From contig JADFKG010000009.1 of assembly GCA_022565075.1 (NCBI GenBank), forward strand, positions 1 to 23,874: a stretch of 23,874 nucleotides of DNA. Reading direction: 5' to 3'. Under the pieces are notes generated by a model. It was given only the letters and a program-made list of their open reading frames with translations. It ran no database searches and was not told the origin of the DNA. The stretch comes from Chloroflexota bacterium. GTDB lineage: Bacteria > Chloroflexota > Dehalococcoidia > SM23-28-2 > RBG-16-64-32. This document shows positions 23,832-23,874 of the stretch, in pieces (position 1 is the stretch's first letter; each line of letters starts with the position of its first letter). Made by a program: the position numbers and the translations under genes.

Positions 23832-23874
23832 GGTCACACCTTCTCGTTGGGCGTGCTTGTGACCTCGGTGCCGT

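Overview
The window is GC-rich, densely packed bacterial chromosome. My best guess is a Chloroflexota member of the Dehalococcoidia/SAR202 kind. This is inference, based on the high GC, Asp-rich lipoprotein linkers, a branched-chain-type ABC transporter with two binding proteins, and a flavin-linked oxidase beside a cofactor-only sulfite-oxidase-family protein. There is no rRNA, tRNA, CRISPR array, transposase or integrase.

Layout. (1) 1-2990, plus strand: the 3' part of a CPBP membrane protease, then trpA (overlapping by 4 bases), aroH (chorismate mutase) and a type I-beta DAHP synthase, closed by a strong hairpin at 3019-3048. (2) scpA has its own -10 box and converges on a DEAD-box helicase gene (3993-5246, minus), with a shared hairpin between them. 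(3) 5405-8991, plus: a URO-D superfamily protein with a zinc-type HxC...C motif, ribF and tyrS are translationally coupled by short overlaps, followed by a small NTF2-like gene. (4) 9114-15753, plus: a complete LivG-LivF-LivH-LivM transporter followed by two tandem paralogous lipoprotein binding proteins, each with its own promoter. A second small NTF2-like gene related to the first follows, so the transporter is bracketed by the pair. (5) 16128-18185, minus: an EF-G-like GTPase with degenerate switch motifs, divergent from a nitrilase gene. (6) folD (minus) is divergent from a MOSC-domain gene. (7) 21090-23792, minus: a sulfite-oxidase-family Mo enzyme gene, then a berberine-bridge-type FAD oxidase gene, then a 48-bp fragment that repeats the 3' end of the Mo enzyme gene.

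How the genes fit together. Region 1 supplies the entry step (DAHP synthase) and two branch steps (chorismate mutase, tryptophan synthase alpha) of aromatic amino acid synthesis. Region 4 is a self-contained uptake system for amino acids or similar small organic solutes. MOSC and the sulfite-oxidase-family protein both belong to molybdenum-cofactor biology. The rest are housekeeping genes (ribF, tyrS, folD, scpA).

Two things stand out. Several genes have a -10 box 7-11 bases from the start codon, which predicts leaderless or nearly leaderless mRNAs. The FAD-oxidase gene lies between direct repeats derived from the 3' end of its neighbour. I did not find a convincing new defence or mobile system.
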